A DNA stretch of 64,000 nt from Edaphochlamys debaryana. Its lineage: Eukaryota > Chlorophyta > Chlorophyceae > Chlamydomonadales. Within the stretch, counting starts at the first letter, position 1. Each line of letters starts with the position of its first letter. The notes under the pieces are model-generated. The model searched no databases, was not told where the DNA came from, and saw nothing but the letters and a program-made list of their open reading frames with translations. Shown here piece after piece: positions 48,622 through 62,700 of the stretch. The position numbers and the translations under genes were made by a program. Location: assembly GCA_016858145.1 (NCBI GenBank), contig JAEHOE010000149.1:242901-306900 (forward strand). The letters are read 5' to 3'.

Positions 48622-50737
48622 TTTCTCTCTTCCTCACGACGCACGGCCTTACGGCGGCGTCAACAAAGATGTTCAAAAGGAACGGAGACTAAACTCGGCT
48701 TTGCCGGCAATGTTCGCCGACCAGTGTTTTTTTTGTATTTTGGGGTTAAAAGGTGCGGCTGTAGCGGATGCGGGGCACCGCCAAAAGGACCGAGGCAGTG
48801 GCAGCGCGAGACCCTTCCGGTCTACGCGGAGTGTACGGCAACCGCCCCGTCTGCGGCTCACAGCCCCCTCGGCCACCTCGGGCCCCTTTTCGGTGCCTTG
48901 CTGCGGCTGAGAGCTGGTCGCACGCCCGTTCGGCGAGTCGGCACCATCAGCCACTTGAGCCACGCTTGGCTACGGGCTGAGGGCCGTCCCGGACGCCCGA
49001 AGTGAGTGGGGCACAGGGTTGGGGCTGCACCCCGGCTGCCTCGCGTGGCCACCCCTTTGGACGGGTGCGCAGGCCCCGGCTTTTCCCCAAACCGCCCGTC
49101 CCTCGCGGCCCTCCCGGCTTCACGTGTGCTTACCGCACATATGTCCAGCGAGTCAGCACCATAGGCAGCCGAGCCACGCTTGGGTGTCTTGATGCGGTAC
49201 CTCCTCCGGTTAGTTGCACGTTGCATCGACCTCCTCTGGGTGCCGTGGATGCTGTGGGGCATGGTCTAGCTCACAGTGCAGCGTGACGAAGCCCCTAGAC
49301 TGTTGCGCAGGCCACAACCAAGCGCTTATGTTTCTTGGCTTTCTTCTAGCCCCGACTCGTCGTTGCTCACCGCGCCTGCCCTGCTGTGACTCCCCTCCCG
49401 TCGCCTGCAAGCGACCTTGCACGCGGGTCTCTCAGGCACGCGTGCGACCTAGGTTCCCGGCCCAGGCCCGTTGTCTGTAGTCGCCCGGCCCAGGCTCGGC
49501 CGCCTTCCCTGTCCGCCGTGTTCCCTTCACTCCCCGAGCGATGATCCCGGGATTGCCTACAGCCTGGCCGGGCTGTACGGCAATGTCCTCCTCCTTGCTT
49601 AGGCCTGGCCAACCCCTCCAGCACGGGACTATGCCCACCTACCGCTGTCAACCGAGAGTCGAACGCGGGCCCCCGAGACCGCTGACGCAAGACATTCAGA
49701 GGGTTACTAAAGACAACGGAGCGTAGTGCCACGGAGTCATACAGAGCGTCCGGGCAGCTACCGCTACCAGTTGCAGGCGTTGGGCCTCGTGCGCCCTGCC
49801 GTTGAGAAGCACCCCTGCTTCCCCCCGTCAGCCCCGTGCCGTCGCCGGCATTGCTCCTCATTCCCTGCACCCCTCAACCCCTCTGCCCCTCCAGCCTTTG
49901 CTCGAGGCCCCAAGACCGCCAAGCCACACGACAGGCCAGCACAACCGGAACTTTGCCTGGCTTGAAGCAGCCCTCACACACCGTCAACGCTTCGTTCGGC
50001 AAACATGCCACGCGCGAGTGTCGCCAAGGGATGGATGAATTACGGTAACAAACTCCCCCCGCCGGCCTCAACTCTCCACGTCCTGGTGCATCCCGCCCAT
50101 GTACGGTACTAGGCCCCCGGCTAGCCCCCCCAAGGGAGAGATGATAGGATGACAACAAGCGCCCCAAGCCCTGGTGTCCAAGCCAGAGGGTCGGCTACAA
50201 CTCCGGCCTCCACCTCCTAATGTGAACCCCGCGTCCCCGCCCATCCCGCCCAAGTAGTAGCCCGCCCTGGCCCAGGCCTGTGCATGAGGGCAGGCCCCCG
50301 CTATTGCCCTGGATGAAGATCACAACAAGCGCACGACAGCGCGCCGGTAGCAAGGTAACAAGGATGGATTGACGTTCTGCAAGTAAGGTTCGTGTGATGC
50401 GCTCGCGGCATACGTGCAGGGTGCTAACAACGGCAGCCCCCTCAGAGCTCACTCCTACCCTGCCCCCGTCTCCAAACGCCCAGGCAGTGCATATATCATC
50501 GCACGGCCCATCCTGCTTCCAAGGATCCCACTCGAGTCATGCCCCGCTTGACCCCGACCCCGAAGCCCAACACCTTTGCATTCAAGTCTAGGTCCCTTCC
50601 AGCTGCCCCTGCCCCTGCCCCTGACCCAAGAACTCTTCGTGTGGCTAAGCTACGACCCACAACCCACGCCGTGATGACCCGAAACCCCATGCTTCCATGA
50701 CTTGACCACCAGGCCTCACACCCACCACTTCATCCCA
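48622..50737. other. Intergenic between PABP and TRP genes
   Basis: Holds the PABP promoter and 5'UTR (the part next to the start, 48622-48770, is less GC-rich, with a T8 run) and the 3' flank of the TRP gene. No coding exon, RNA gene or transposon end recognised. Confidence 0.4.
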
Positions 50738-50780
50738 GAACCCTACGAACCCTACGAACCCTAGAACCCTAGAACCCTAG
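50738..50780. repeat. Telomere-like short repeat at the TRP gene stop codon
   Basis: Three AACCCTACG-type and three AACCCTAG-type units in a row. They resemble plant/algal telomere units (CCCTAAA/CCCTAAAA) but are not identical. The TRP stop codon is formed by the last unit. Confidence 0.8.
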
Positions 50781-53700
50781 GACTGCGGCTGCTGCCCTGC
50801 CCTCAGCTCCGCCATCACCCGGGCCACCGCCGCCTGCGCCGCCGCCGCCGCCGCCGCCTCCGCGGCCCGCCTGGCCAGTGCCTCCACGTCAGCACGAGCC
50901 AGCGTCACCATGCCCCCACCATCGCCGGGGCCCAGGCCCAGGCCCGGGCCCAGGCCCTCCGTCTCCCCGCCCTGCGCTTCTTCGTGGGCCGGGGGGGCCT
51001 CCACCACTGCAGCCGTCCCATGCCGCTGCAGAGACGCCGCACGCGAGGGGCCAGGCCCGGCGGCAACGGAGCCGGTGGTGGAGGAGCGCTCAATGCCAGC
51101 GGCGGCGGCGGCGGCGACAGCGGCGGCGGCAGAGGTGACGGAGCGCACGGCCGCCTCCGCCGCCTCGGCGGCGGCGCGGGCGGCCTGGCGGCCCGCCTCC
51201 GCCATCGCCACCCCAAGCCTCGCCTCCAGCGCCGCCAGCGCCTCCGCCTGCCGCGCCTCCGCCGCCTCCGCCGCCGCGGCCACCGCCGCCGCTGCCGCCG
51301 CCGCCGCGTCGTGCGCCGCGCGCTGCGCCCTGTGCTGCGCCTCCGCCATCTCCTCCAGCTTTGACTTGAGCTGTCGGTCCATGGTTTGAATTGCGGTCTG
51401 TAGCATCTCGTCCAGAGCATCCGCCTCCTCGCCCGGCGCCGACACGGGCGCTATGACCGACATGCTGGCACGACCGCCGCCGCCGTGAGGCGCGAGCACC
51501 GTGGACCCGAGGCGCGTGGCGGCGGGCGGGCGCGCGTGGCGGCCGCCGCCGCCGCCGGCCCCGCCGCCACCACCACCACCGCCGCCGCCGCCGCCGCCGC
51601 CCGCCGCGACGCTGGTTGCCGCTAGGGCGTCGCCGCCGCTGGCCTGATTGGACTTCATGCCACTCAGGGTGGCTAGGATGCGGGACTACGAGGGGCGAGC
51701 GGGGTGTGAGGGAGGGGAAAGAGGGCAGATGAAAGCGGGTGGGGGGAGGCGGGCCACTCCGGGCGTTTGTGCCGCTGCGGGTGGGTGACATGGGGGCCTA
51801 TCAGGGCAGGAGGGCGGTGAGCGGGGCCGGATACGGTTCGCCCATTCACGGTAACACCAAGATCCCCCCCCCCCCAAACACACACACCTGGAAGGGCTCT
51901 CGATTCCGTATCTAAGACCGGCCGGCTAATCACCGCGCCTACGCTCTTCCTGGCCTTTACACGAGCAGCCCTGAACACACACCTGGAAGTAGGCCTGCTG
52001 CTCCTGCAGTTGGTCCATCACGCGAGTGAAGTAGCGCTTGGTCTCGCCCATGCGGCCGCTCCAGCTGGGGTGGGGGGAGGTGGGGTGGGGTGGGGTACGA
52101 GTGGGTTTGTGGGTTTGCGCGCGTGTGGGAGGGCAGGGCGGTGCGGTCAAGGCGGGTCAGGTGGGGGGTTGGCGAAGCGGGCGGCAGCGAGCGGGGGTTG
52201 CGGGGCACAGAGCGAGGGCGCGGACTCACTGCGCGGGTGGGGTGAGCGGGCGGCGGCGGCTGATGGCGCCCGCAGCGGTGGCGGCGTCCTCCTGGGTGGC
52301 GCCCATGGTGGCGGCCTCGGGCTGGGGGGGGGATAGGGGATAGGGGATAGGGGTAGGAGGAGGATTTTGGGGGGGTGCAGAAGGGGGGGATAAAGGGGGG
52401 GAGAGGGGGGGGAGAATGGCTGGGGGGCGAAGGTAGAGGGAAAGGGTGGTGGGATTGGTGGGTGGGCAGCACAGTGGGGCATTGACAAGCAGCTGCCGTA
52501 CACACGTACCGTGATGATGTACAGATCTGTACGGGCCAGCGCCTCGAGCATCTTCTTTGCGAGCGAGGCGGGCAGTACGGACTCGGCTTCCACGATGAGC
52601 GTCAGCTTGTTGCGCAGCGCCTCGAAGGCCTCGTTGTCGTTGATGCGCTCGTACGAGTCGTTGATGATGGCTGCACGTGCGTACGGCATCAGTCATGGCC
52701 GTACGCGTACGGCGGGATGGAAGGGTTTTAGTGGGGGTTAAGAGGATGATGGTGCTGCGGGAAAGGGCTTTGGCCAGATCTCAACACTAGTTTCAGCCCA
52801 CAAAGGTCATCACTTTTCCGGGCCACGCAGGTGCAGCTACAAGTAACCCACCAATGAGGATGTTTGTAGCAGCAAGTAACTCACCGATGAGGATGTTGAG
52901 CAGGATGATCGTGACGATGATCTGGTAGAGCGACATGAATACGCGCCACAGGTGGTTGAGCCCGGGTGAGCCTGCGTCGGCGCCCTGGAGCAGCCTGGGA
53001 TGGGGGTGGGTGGGGAGGCGGGGGGGTGGGGGGTGATGCGGGGGACTCGGCAGATAAGGGAAGGGTGGCGGCTGGGCACGGGCGGGGCCGAGACCGTGGG
53101 AGCCTGCCGGCACGCTACTAGCCCCGCTGCCCAGCCAGTACAAGTGGAAGCCCTGCCCCGCCAAGCATTACTCACGACAGCTGGAAGGGATGTCGGGAGA
53201 GCCGCGTGAGCAGGGGGCGTGGGGCAACGAGGGCAAAGGGGAGAGGCGGGGAATGGGTTTTCATCGCACATCGGCGCATAGGCACATTCGGCACATTTCA
53301 CCGGCGGAAGCCACAAGTTTGTCTCGTAGCTGTGGTGGTCCGGCCGGCTATGTCCGGCCGAGGCGGTCAGACGCCTGACGAGCGCACCACCTCGTGTAGT
53401 GCGGGGTTCCAACGGATTAACGGCCGGGTGCGAGCCCGCGTGCCGTGGTGGGGGCGGGTGGTGGAGGGGGTTGAGGGCTATAGGGAGCCAGACTCGAACA
53501 TTGGGCCCCCTGGGGGGGACCACGGGGCTCAGCCCTTTTCCTGCCTTCGGGCAGCCACCCTGGTCATCGTACAAGAGGAACACGGGTCACGACGTCCATC
53601 CACGACATCCGTCCACGACATGCCACGACATCCCGCGCGATTTTGCCCACGCTTTGCGCTAAGACCATCGCGACCTCGGCAGGGTAGTAGGAGTCAGCCG

Positions 53701-56700
53701 CGCAACACCCCGGCCCCAGCATCGAAAGGGTAGACCGTTCGGCTGCGCTAGGCTGGGCCCTCGCGTTCAACATTAAACAATCCCGACGCGCTCGACCCAC
53801 GGCGGGTCCGCCCGCCGCCCTCGCTTCCTCCAACCCAACAAGCCAGCGCTCTTCTCCTCTCCCAAGCTCACCTGGAAGTCGCCGAATATGCATGTGAAGA
53901 GCTGCTGGTAGGTGAGCAGCATTGTGTTGTTCTGTCCCTGCATCACTCCGATGGCCAGGCCCCAGCCCACAAACAGGATGCCTTTGGGGGAGGGGGAGAC
54001 AGGGAGAGGGAGGGTGTGTGTGCAGGCGCGAAGAGATACCGGTAGCGGTAAGTTGAGGGACTTAAGGAACATCAACAAGCCATGGTCCACGCAAACCATC
54101 AAGTTACCCCATCAATATTGCGCAACACCGGCGGAAGGGGGGGGTGAGCTTGTCGCTGTGGGCCCGCTTGGGCCCACCTCGGCCCGCATGGGCCCGCCCC
54201 CACGCACGCACCCAGGAACACGAAGAAGAGGCTCAGGTCCCGGAGCACCTCGATCACCATCCTGGGGGGGGGGGAAGGGGGGAAGGGGGGGGGGGTCAAC
54301 CTGGGGCGCGTGGCGGGAGCCGGGGAGGGGCTGGCGGCGCGGGTGGGGCTGCGGTTGGGGGAAGGGTGGGTGGGGGGTAGTTGAGGAGGGGGGTGGCAGT
54401 GGCATGGATGAGAGGCAGGCAGGAGGCATGGGTGGGATGAGAGGGCATGGCACGGCATAGCGTATGGGTGGCATGGCTTGCTATGGCCCTTCCGTTACCC
54501 TGCTACAGCAAACGTATCCGGGCACGCACCTGAAGAAGGAGCCCAGTCGGTCAACCGCCATGGCGAAGTACAGCAGCCGTACGAACAGCAGTGCGACCTG
54601 GGGGCACGTGGGGGGACAGAAGGCAGGCGAGGATGACAATGACAAATAAAAATGACAAATAAACTAGGGTGCGGCAGGGCAATTGTGGAGGCTGAAGTGT
54701 GTGGCTGTGGGGGACGTAACAACACGCCCGCCCGTGCCCCCATCCTCACAACCCCCCGTATCATTCGCATCGTCCAGCACCCCCACCCACCCGCTGGCCC
54801 CTCTTCCTGTGCCTTGCACCGCGCCCCCCCCCCAACACACCTCTATCGAGCTCAGCCCCCTCAGCCATTCCACGTCTGTGTTGCAGCTGAGGTGCAGCGC
54901 TATGATGGTGCCCACGATGGCACTGGGGGAGGAGGGGGGGGTTCAGGGGGGGGTTCAGGGGGAGAGAGAGGGGGTCAGGGGGGAGGATGGGGAAGGTCAG
55001 GGGGGAGAGGGGGTGATGATGGTGCCCACGATGGCACTGGGGGAGGAGGGGGGAGGGGGGGTTAAGGGGTAGAGGTGTTGATACAATTGAAAGGGGTAGG
55101 GGGTAGGAGGGGTAGGAAAGGGAGAGGTCTGGTGCGTAGGGCTCGCCAGCAACACGGGAGAGCCCGGGCCTGCGTTGGTGTGCACCGCCCTCCCCCCTTC
55201 CCATCACACAGGGTCTGAATCCCGGATCCCCTGGGGGCCCCACCTGCTGCTGAGATCCATCAGGTTCCAGGGCTGACGGATCCTGGGGGTTGCGGGTGAG
55301 GGGGAAGGGGGCCATGCGGTGGAGTTGGTGCGGAGGTTCAGCGTGGAGAGCCTCCATAAGCACACGTCAGCTAACTCGACGCCACGACCTGGCACATCCC
55401 TGCCTCATCCCGGTTTTCGCCGCCCTCAAGTAAGTCTGTTGGATCACACCGCAGCAACATCCCCCCGCGCACCGTCCCGAATCCTGCCTGCGCACCCGGA
55501 CTCCCCTGCCCCCAACCTTCCCTCCCCCTTCCTTCCTCCGCTCCTCCCCTCACCAGCCAAGCTTGAAGAACATGAGCTGACGCACTTCCTGCGCAGGCAA
55601 GGGGACAGGGGGAGGGGTGGGCGGAGAGGGGAGGGAGGGGCCCCCACACGGTGACCCAGGGTCTCTGTAATGCCCGGCTGGTCTGATATCCCTATCCCTA
55701 TCCCTATCCCGGTCGGGTCCGGTCCGGTCCGGTCCGGTCCGGTCCCGATCCCGATCCCACCTGCATGACGCACGAGAGCGTGAGGATGCCCAGCGCTATG
55801 AGGAGGGACTGCTGGAGGCCCGAGGGGGGGAAGGAGCAGCCCTACAGGGGGGGGTGAGGAGGGGTAGTGTGGAGGGGGAGGGATGAAAGGGGAGCAGTGC
55901 GAGGGCTGAAAACAGGTTACCATGACACAATGTGGCGCCATCGTTTGATCTCGGATCCGAATCCGCTCCCATCCCCTTCCTCAAACTTGGTCTCTGCCAA
56001 CCATCGCCCTGCCTCTGTCCTGCAGCCCACGCCCCACCGCCATCCGCCCCCCCCCTGCCTGCGTGGGCGTGATGTCAGCTTCCCCTGCACCTGCACCTGT
56101 TCCTTCCTGCCACCCGTAGGCCTGCGTAGGCCCTTCTTCCTATCTCCCTACTTCCTTCTAGGGGCAGCCCCCCCCCCTCCCCCCTCTGCAGCCCCCCCCC
56201 CCCCTCTTGCCTGTGTGGGAGTGATGTCTGTGTTGGCGTCCCCCACCACTGAGGACAGCACGGTGGGGTAGGACAGGGAGAAGGCGTAGACCATGAAGAA
56301 GGCCCTGACAGGGGGGGGAGAGGGGGGGGAGGGGGGGGGGTAGGTGGGAGAACATGAGGCGGGGTGGGAGAACATGAGGCGGGGTTGCCGAGGTTGAGGT
56401 ATGGAGGACCGAGGTCCTCACCCGCCGCCCCTCAAGCCCCGCGCAGGCATCTCGCCTTCCCCATGGGCCTCTGCCGCCCAACCCCGGGCCCACGCCAGGC
56501 CCACCCCAAGCCCGCGCCAGGCCCAACCCGGGCACACATGTAGATCAGGTGCTCCAGGAACTGCAGGAGCAGGAAGTACCGCGTAAAGTGCTGCCAGCGC
56601 CACGTGATGACGGCACGCATGAGGGGGGAGGCGAACAGCTCGCCGTTAACCTGACCGGGGGGAATGGGGAGAGGGGGGGGAGAGGGATGGAGGGGAGGGG

Positions 56701-59700
56701 GAGCACGGGGGAGGAAGAGAGGGGGTGAAGAAGGGGGTGGAAAACACGCGTGTAGGGCGGCGGAACGGGGCGCGAACAATGTCGAGGGGCGAGGTAATCC
56801 CGGGACCACCAGACCACGCGCAGCGCACGTCACGTACGACGCCGTACGACGCCGTGCCGTACCTGCGGTGACGAGGCCAGCTTGTACAGCAGGCTTGCCG
56901 GCATGGCGGCGGCGCAGGAGAGGGGCACTCGGTGGCACAGGATGCGGGTGGTACGACCGCTGGGTGGGGGAGTTGGGGGGAGGGTGGGAGGGAGGAGACG
57001 TGAGAAGGGGGAAAGGGCGGGAGCATGGGGCAGACAGTTGGAGAGGGGCGGGGAAATCGTGCCTTTTTACCTGTGCCGCGTGCATCCCCCATCCCACGCA
57101 TTCCATCTTGTTTGGAGCGGTGTGCTTGCACAGGTGAAGGGGTCGCGGGCCTTTCACCGTCCCTTCACCTCGCTGCCGCCCTCACCCTACCTCACTCCGC
57201 GCCCCACCCCGCTTAACCCCTCCCCCGGCAGCGCAACCCTCCTACCCCACACGCCCCGGAGGGGCGTCCTTGCCCTGATGAAGGAACCACCGGGCCCCCT
57301 ACCTTCCCTCCACCTGGCTTCCGCGCTCACCCCCCCTCAGCCCGCGTTCCCCCTCCAACCCACCCCCGTCTTACCCCCCGTCCCACCCACCCACCCACCC
57401 CTCCACCCACCCCCCCACCCCCGCACCCACCTGAGCAGGTGCGCCCCCGCCGCGCCGCCCCCCGCCGCCGCCCCCGCCCCCCCCATGTGCCGCGTCACCC
57501 CCAGCCACAGCTCCGCCAGGGCCTCTGGGTCCAGGAGGACGCGGAGGAAGCCCAGGTAGTGGGGGATGATCCTGAGGTTAGGGGGGGGGGAGGAAGCCCA
57601 GGTAGTGGGGGTCCTGAGGTTAGGGGGGGGGGGAGGAAAGCCCAGGTAGTGGGGGATGATCCTGAGGTTAGGGGGGGGGGGAGGAAGCCCAGGTAGTGGG
57701 GGATGATCCTGAGGTTAGGGGGGGGGGGAGGAAGCCCAGGTAGTGGGGGTCCTGAGGTTAGGGGGGGGGGAGGAAGCCCAGGTAGTGGGGGATGATCCTG
57801 AGGTTGGGGGGGGGGGGGGTAGAGGCAAGGGGGGGGGGTTAGGAAGGGGGACAGGGGGTTGAGAGGGACCAGGGCCTCTGGGTCTACCAGGACGCGGAGG
57901 ACGCCCAGGTAGTGGGGGATGCTCCCAGACTACCCCATGCCGTGCCAATCCATGCCGTACGACACAGCACACGCCGCCGTACGGCACTCACCGTACGGTA
58001 ACGGCCATGAAGGCCGAGCTGCCCGCCACCAGCCCCTCCTCCCCCGTCGCCTTGTGTGCCAGTTTGTCCATCCTCCGTGCCACCCGGTGAAGCCCCCGGT
58101 CCAGTCGCTGGTGGAAGCGGCCCAGCTGCAGGCGCCTGCCCACGTTAGACATAGCAGGCTGAGGGGGGGGGAGGAGGCAAGAGGGGGGTAGGGGGTTAGT
58201 GGGAGGGGGGAGAGGGGGTTAGGAGGTGACCGCTAGCAGGCTAAGCGGCCCTGGGGTCCATGTGGTGCTGACCTGTGCCCCACTCCCCCTCCCACCTCAC
58301 CAGGAAGCTTGGGCTCCCCTCCCCGCGCGTGTATGAGTGCCGATGCCCGTCCAGATTCCATTAATCCCTAACCCCCATCCACCCCCGTTCGCATCCCCCG
58401 GGGATCCCACCTGCAACCGCTCCTCGATCCTGCCGTACAGCGCCGCCACCACCAGGCCCAGAAGCCGTACGAACGCCTGCGTGGCGCGCGTGAGCAGGCC
58501 CAGCAGGGCCAACAGCAGGCCCAGGCCGACCACCACCTGCGGTTGGGATGGGCCCGGGGATCGGTGGTAAGGAGATGAAGCGTTTAGAGGAGATCGGAGG
58601 GGCCGAAGGAGGTACAGAAGGTGGCAGGAGGCGAGAGGCGAACAGACGACCGCGGCTGCGGCCACCGTGCGAAGCGTGCGCTTGCCGTAGTACGGCACCC
58701 ACCGGCAGGCTGCCGTACTGCCGTATCTGCCCCATGATGGCGAACTGGTACACGCGCATCCGCAGGTCCGACAGGGGCCGCATCAGCCCGGACAGACGCA
58801 GGCCTGCATGTGGGGGGTAGGGGGGGTAGGGGGAGTAGGGGGGGTAGGGGGGGTAGGGGGTGGAGGGTGTTGGGGAAGACGTAGCGACAGGGGAAGGCAG
58901 GAGAGGGCACGGTAGGGAGTGGCCGCGTGGAGGGCAGTGGCGGGGAAGGCCGCTGCAGGTTAAGGCGGACCGGTGGGCTCGCCTGCTCCACCGTCGCCCC
59001 AGCTACTGTGACCTATCCTGGCCCTCGCCCTGCGTCTCTGTCTTGTCGCCAACGGTTACTGTAACTAGCTGTCACGAGCTTAACTCAAACTCACCCGACA
59101 GCAGGAAGTGCGTGAACACGGTCCACATAGGCAGCCCTCGTAAGCTAGTAACAACTAACTACCCTATCGTTATATGTATATATTGTGATGATCAGAGTCG
59201 CGACACACGCTCTCACTTGACAGCAGGAAGTGCGTGAGCACGGTCCACATGTTGGCAAAGATGCAGGCGTGCAGAATGCCCTCGGCGGTGAGCGGCTCGG
59301 CGGCGGCGGCAGCCGCCGCCGCCGCCTCCACCGCCACCACGCTTGCCCCCGTCAGCTCGGTCCCCCCCGGAACCGCCCCGCCGCCGGGAGGCTCGGTGGC
59401 GGAGGAGGCGGCGTGGGGCAGTGGCATGGGCGCGACCTGGGCGCCGTGGGCGACGGCGGCGCCGCCGCCGGCGTGGCGGCCGTGGCGGCGGCGGCGGCGC
59501 GCGGCGACGGCGGCGGCGGTCTGGTGCCGCGCCGCCGCCTCCACGGCCGCCGCCACCGAGGCTGGGGCCACGGTGGGGACCCGGGAGCTGAGCTTGACCT
59601 GCAGTGGTTAGCAATGTGCAATGTACTTTTTTAGCCAACCGACAAAACCACTAACTGACTAACGACCAACCGACCTGTTCGCCCTTAGTCAGCACGGTGT

Positions 59701-62700
59701 AGAAGTCCCCGTCCAGGCTCATGGGCACCGCGTCCCAGCGGTACCCCGCCAGCTCCACGGGGAGGAGGTCCATGCCGTGGATGAGCCTGGCTGCCTCGTG
59801 GGGGTGCCGCCTGCGGGGTGGTGGGGTGGGGGGTAGAGGCAAGAGGGGAGGGGGGGTAGAGGGGGGGGTAGAGGAGGAGGGGGGGGAGGGGAGGTCCATG
59901 CCGTGGATGAGGCGGGGTGGGGGTGGGGGGCGGGTTGAGGCAAGAGGGGAGGGGGGGTAGAGGGAAGGGTAGGGGGGGGTAGAGGGAGGGGGGAGGGGAG
60001 GTCCATGCCGTGGATGAGGCGGGCGGCCTCGTGGGGGTGCCGCCTGAGAGGGGTTGGGAGGGTAGAGGCAAGAGGGGACGGGGGGGAGAGGGACGGGCTA
60101 GAGGCAAGACACGGGCGCGCAGGGCCCGGGCACGCGCCCGCCAGAACCCAACCGGCCGCAGTACCCGTACAGCAGTAATACCGCAATACGGCAGTACGGC
60201 ACGATCGCGATCTCGAATCCCGTACCGTGCGATGGCCCGGAGCAGGTCCACGTCCACCACGGTGCTACGGCCTCCCGCCAGCGCGGCGGAGGCGGCCGAG
60301 GGGGGGGCGGTGGGGTCCTCCTCGGGGTTGACCTGGGGGGGACGGAGGGGAACGGAGGGGAAAAGGGGGGCGGCGGCGGGTGCGTGTGTGTTTTGGCGGG
60401 TCGGTATGCGTGATGGCAGCAAGGGGCGGCGGTGGGGGCCTCCTCGGGCTTGGCCTGAATGAGGACAGGGACGACGGGCGTACGACAGTACACAGTACTG
60501 ATGTACACCAGTAAAGTACAGATGTACGGGGGCCGCACCTGCAGGGGCGTGTGCCCCAGTGCCCAATCCTGGGCGTACAGCAGCTGACCCACAGCCTTGG
60601 CGGCTGGGGAGGGGGGGTCGGGGGTTGGGGGTGTGGGGGGGAGGCGGGGGTTGGGGGTGAAGGGCAAAGCAGATCGAAGGCGTAAAAGAGCACGGGAGCG
60701 GAGAGGTGCGGGACGGGCCAGGCAAGAACGCCGGCACACACCCTGACAGCCTTGCCCCAACCGCCAACCGCCAACTGCCCGCGTGGGCCCATCCGTGAAC
60801 ACGGAGATCTGCGAGGGCGCCGCGCCGTGGCTCCCCTCCCATACCCACACCACCCCAACCAACGGCCAACCAACCAACCACCCACCACCAACCACCAACC
60901 ACCGCCTGCGCATGGACCCACCCGTGAACACGGACATCTGCGAGGCGGCCGCCCCGTGGCTCCGTGGCGGGTTGAGCGTGGTCGCGGCTATGCGGGCCAC
61001 CAGGCGCAGGAGGGCCGTCCAGTCCACCAGCTGGGCGTGGGAGGCGATGGTGAGCCGAGTGCGGGCGGCGGCGGCGGCCCCGCCTGCGAGCATGGGGTGG
61101 GTGGAGGGTGGGGGGCGGATGAGCAAGCGTGGATGAGCAAGCGTGGATGAGCAAGCGTGGATGCGGAAGAGTGGATGAGTAGGAGTGGATGCGGAAGAGT
61201 TTGGTCAGGAGTTGGGCGGGGCGGGGCGATAGGAACATGGGGAGGCTTGGGTGGGGGGCGGATCGGGGATGAGTAAGATCTGGTTCAGGGACTGGGCGGC
61301 GCCGCGTGGGGCAGGGGAGGGTGGGGCGTGGGGGCGTGTTGCTTTGAGGTTTGCAGGAACTGATCCGACCTGCCTACACGAGTCCCCACCACACAAACCC
61401 TGGGGCCAACGGGGCTGGGGAAAGACCCCCCGCAGCCACCCACCCCACACCCCACCCACCCGCCAGCGACGTGGTCACGGAAGCCAGGGGGCCGTCCAGC
61501 GACCCGTCCTTGAGGTCCTGGTGGAGCCCAGTGAGGGCGTCGGCGGTGGCGCGGAAGAGCGAGTGCACGATGCTGCGGTTGGCGGTTGGCGGTTGGGGGT
61601 TGGGGTTTGGGGTTTGGGAGGATACGGTTGTGGAGATTGCGGGAACGGTCACGTTTGGGAGATTGCGGGAAATGTGCGGTAGCGATCGCAAGGGCCCTCT
61701 GCACTCATCCGACCCCCATTCGTGCCCGTTCTGGGTTTTGACGCAGGACCGCTCATCAAAGCCCCTTGCCTCCTCACCCCAGCCCGCCCCCCGTCCCTCA
61801 CCTCAGCTCGATGCTGTCCCCCTCGGTGCGGATCACAGGCCGGTGCCACCGCCGCCGCCGCCGCCGCCGGTGCCGGAGCGCTCTCAGCCCGCCGCCGCCG
61901 CCCTGCCCCTCCTCCTCGTCCTCGCTCTCCCCGCCGCCGCCGTCCTCCCCCTCCGAGGAGGAAGAGGTCGAGGCCCCCCCCTCCCCTCGGCCTCCCTCCT
62001 CCGACTGCCTAGGAGCGCCGCCTTTGCCTTTAGTCATCACCCCCGGCGGAGATCCTGGGGGATCGTTTCCGGCCCCGGTCGCCGCGACGGTTCCGCTTCC
62101 ATTGCGACCCCGGTAGTGCACGCCGCGCCCCCCTTGTACGGCATCTACTGCTGGCCCGGATCCGGATCCGTCCTTGCCGGGCCTCGAATCGGGCTTGAGC
62201 GCGGATCCGTGCTCCGACCAAGCGCTGGGCCCGTGGCCTGGGCCGGGGCTGGGCCCGTGGCCTGGGCCCGGGCTGGGCCCGGTGTGGGCCGCCATGTCGA
62301 TTACGGTGCTGGCAGGGCCCACGCCGCCGCCGCCACCGCTGACACCAGGCTTGGGCGATAGCCCTGGGGCCTTAGCCTCTCCCTTGTGGGCCTGGGCGGC
62401 GGTCTGCAGCACCTGTGGGGTGGGGTGGGGGGTGCTTGACGAATTGGAAACCGAAAAGGGAAAGAAGCTGCAGCACCTGTGGGGGGATGGTGGTGTTCAG
62501 AATCGTGGGGGGAAGACGTTGAAGGGAAGGCAGCGTGAGGCGAAAGAAAGTGGACAGAGACACAGGGTTTGGGGTCTGAGCTTCGTGTGCCTCAGCGGCG
62601 GTCTGCCGCACCTGTGAGGGGGCAGGGGGCAGGAGGCGGGGTGACAGGCAGGGGTGGGAGGTGGGAGGAAGGCAGAGGAAGGGGGAGAAAGGCTATGAGG

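Noticed and set aside
59097..59133. Mutually exclusive exon in TRP
   Set aside because: The copy has a good donor but no clear acceptor at its other end, so I treat it only as an exon-edge duplication.
59685..61238. 517-codon - strand ORF as a single exon
   Set aside because: Reads through several TRP exons and introns in mostly wrong frames; GT-AG sites and phase support separate exons.
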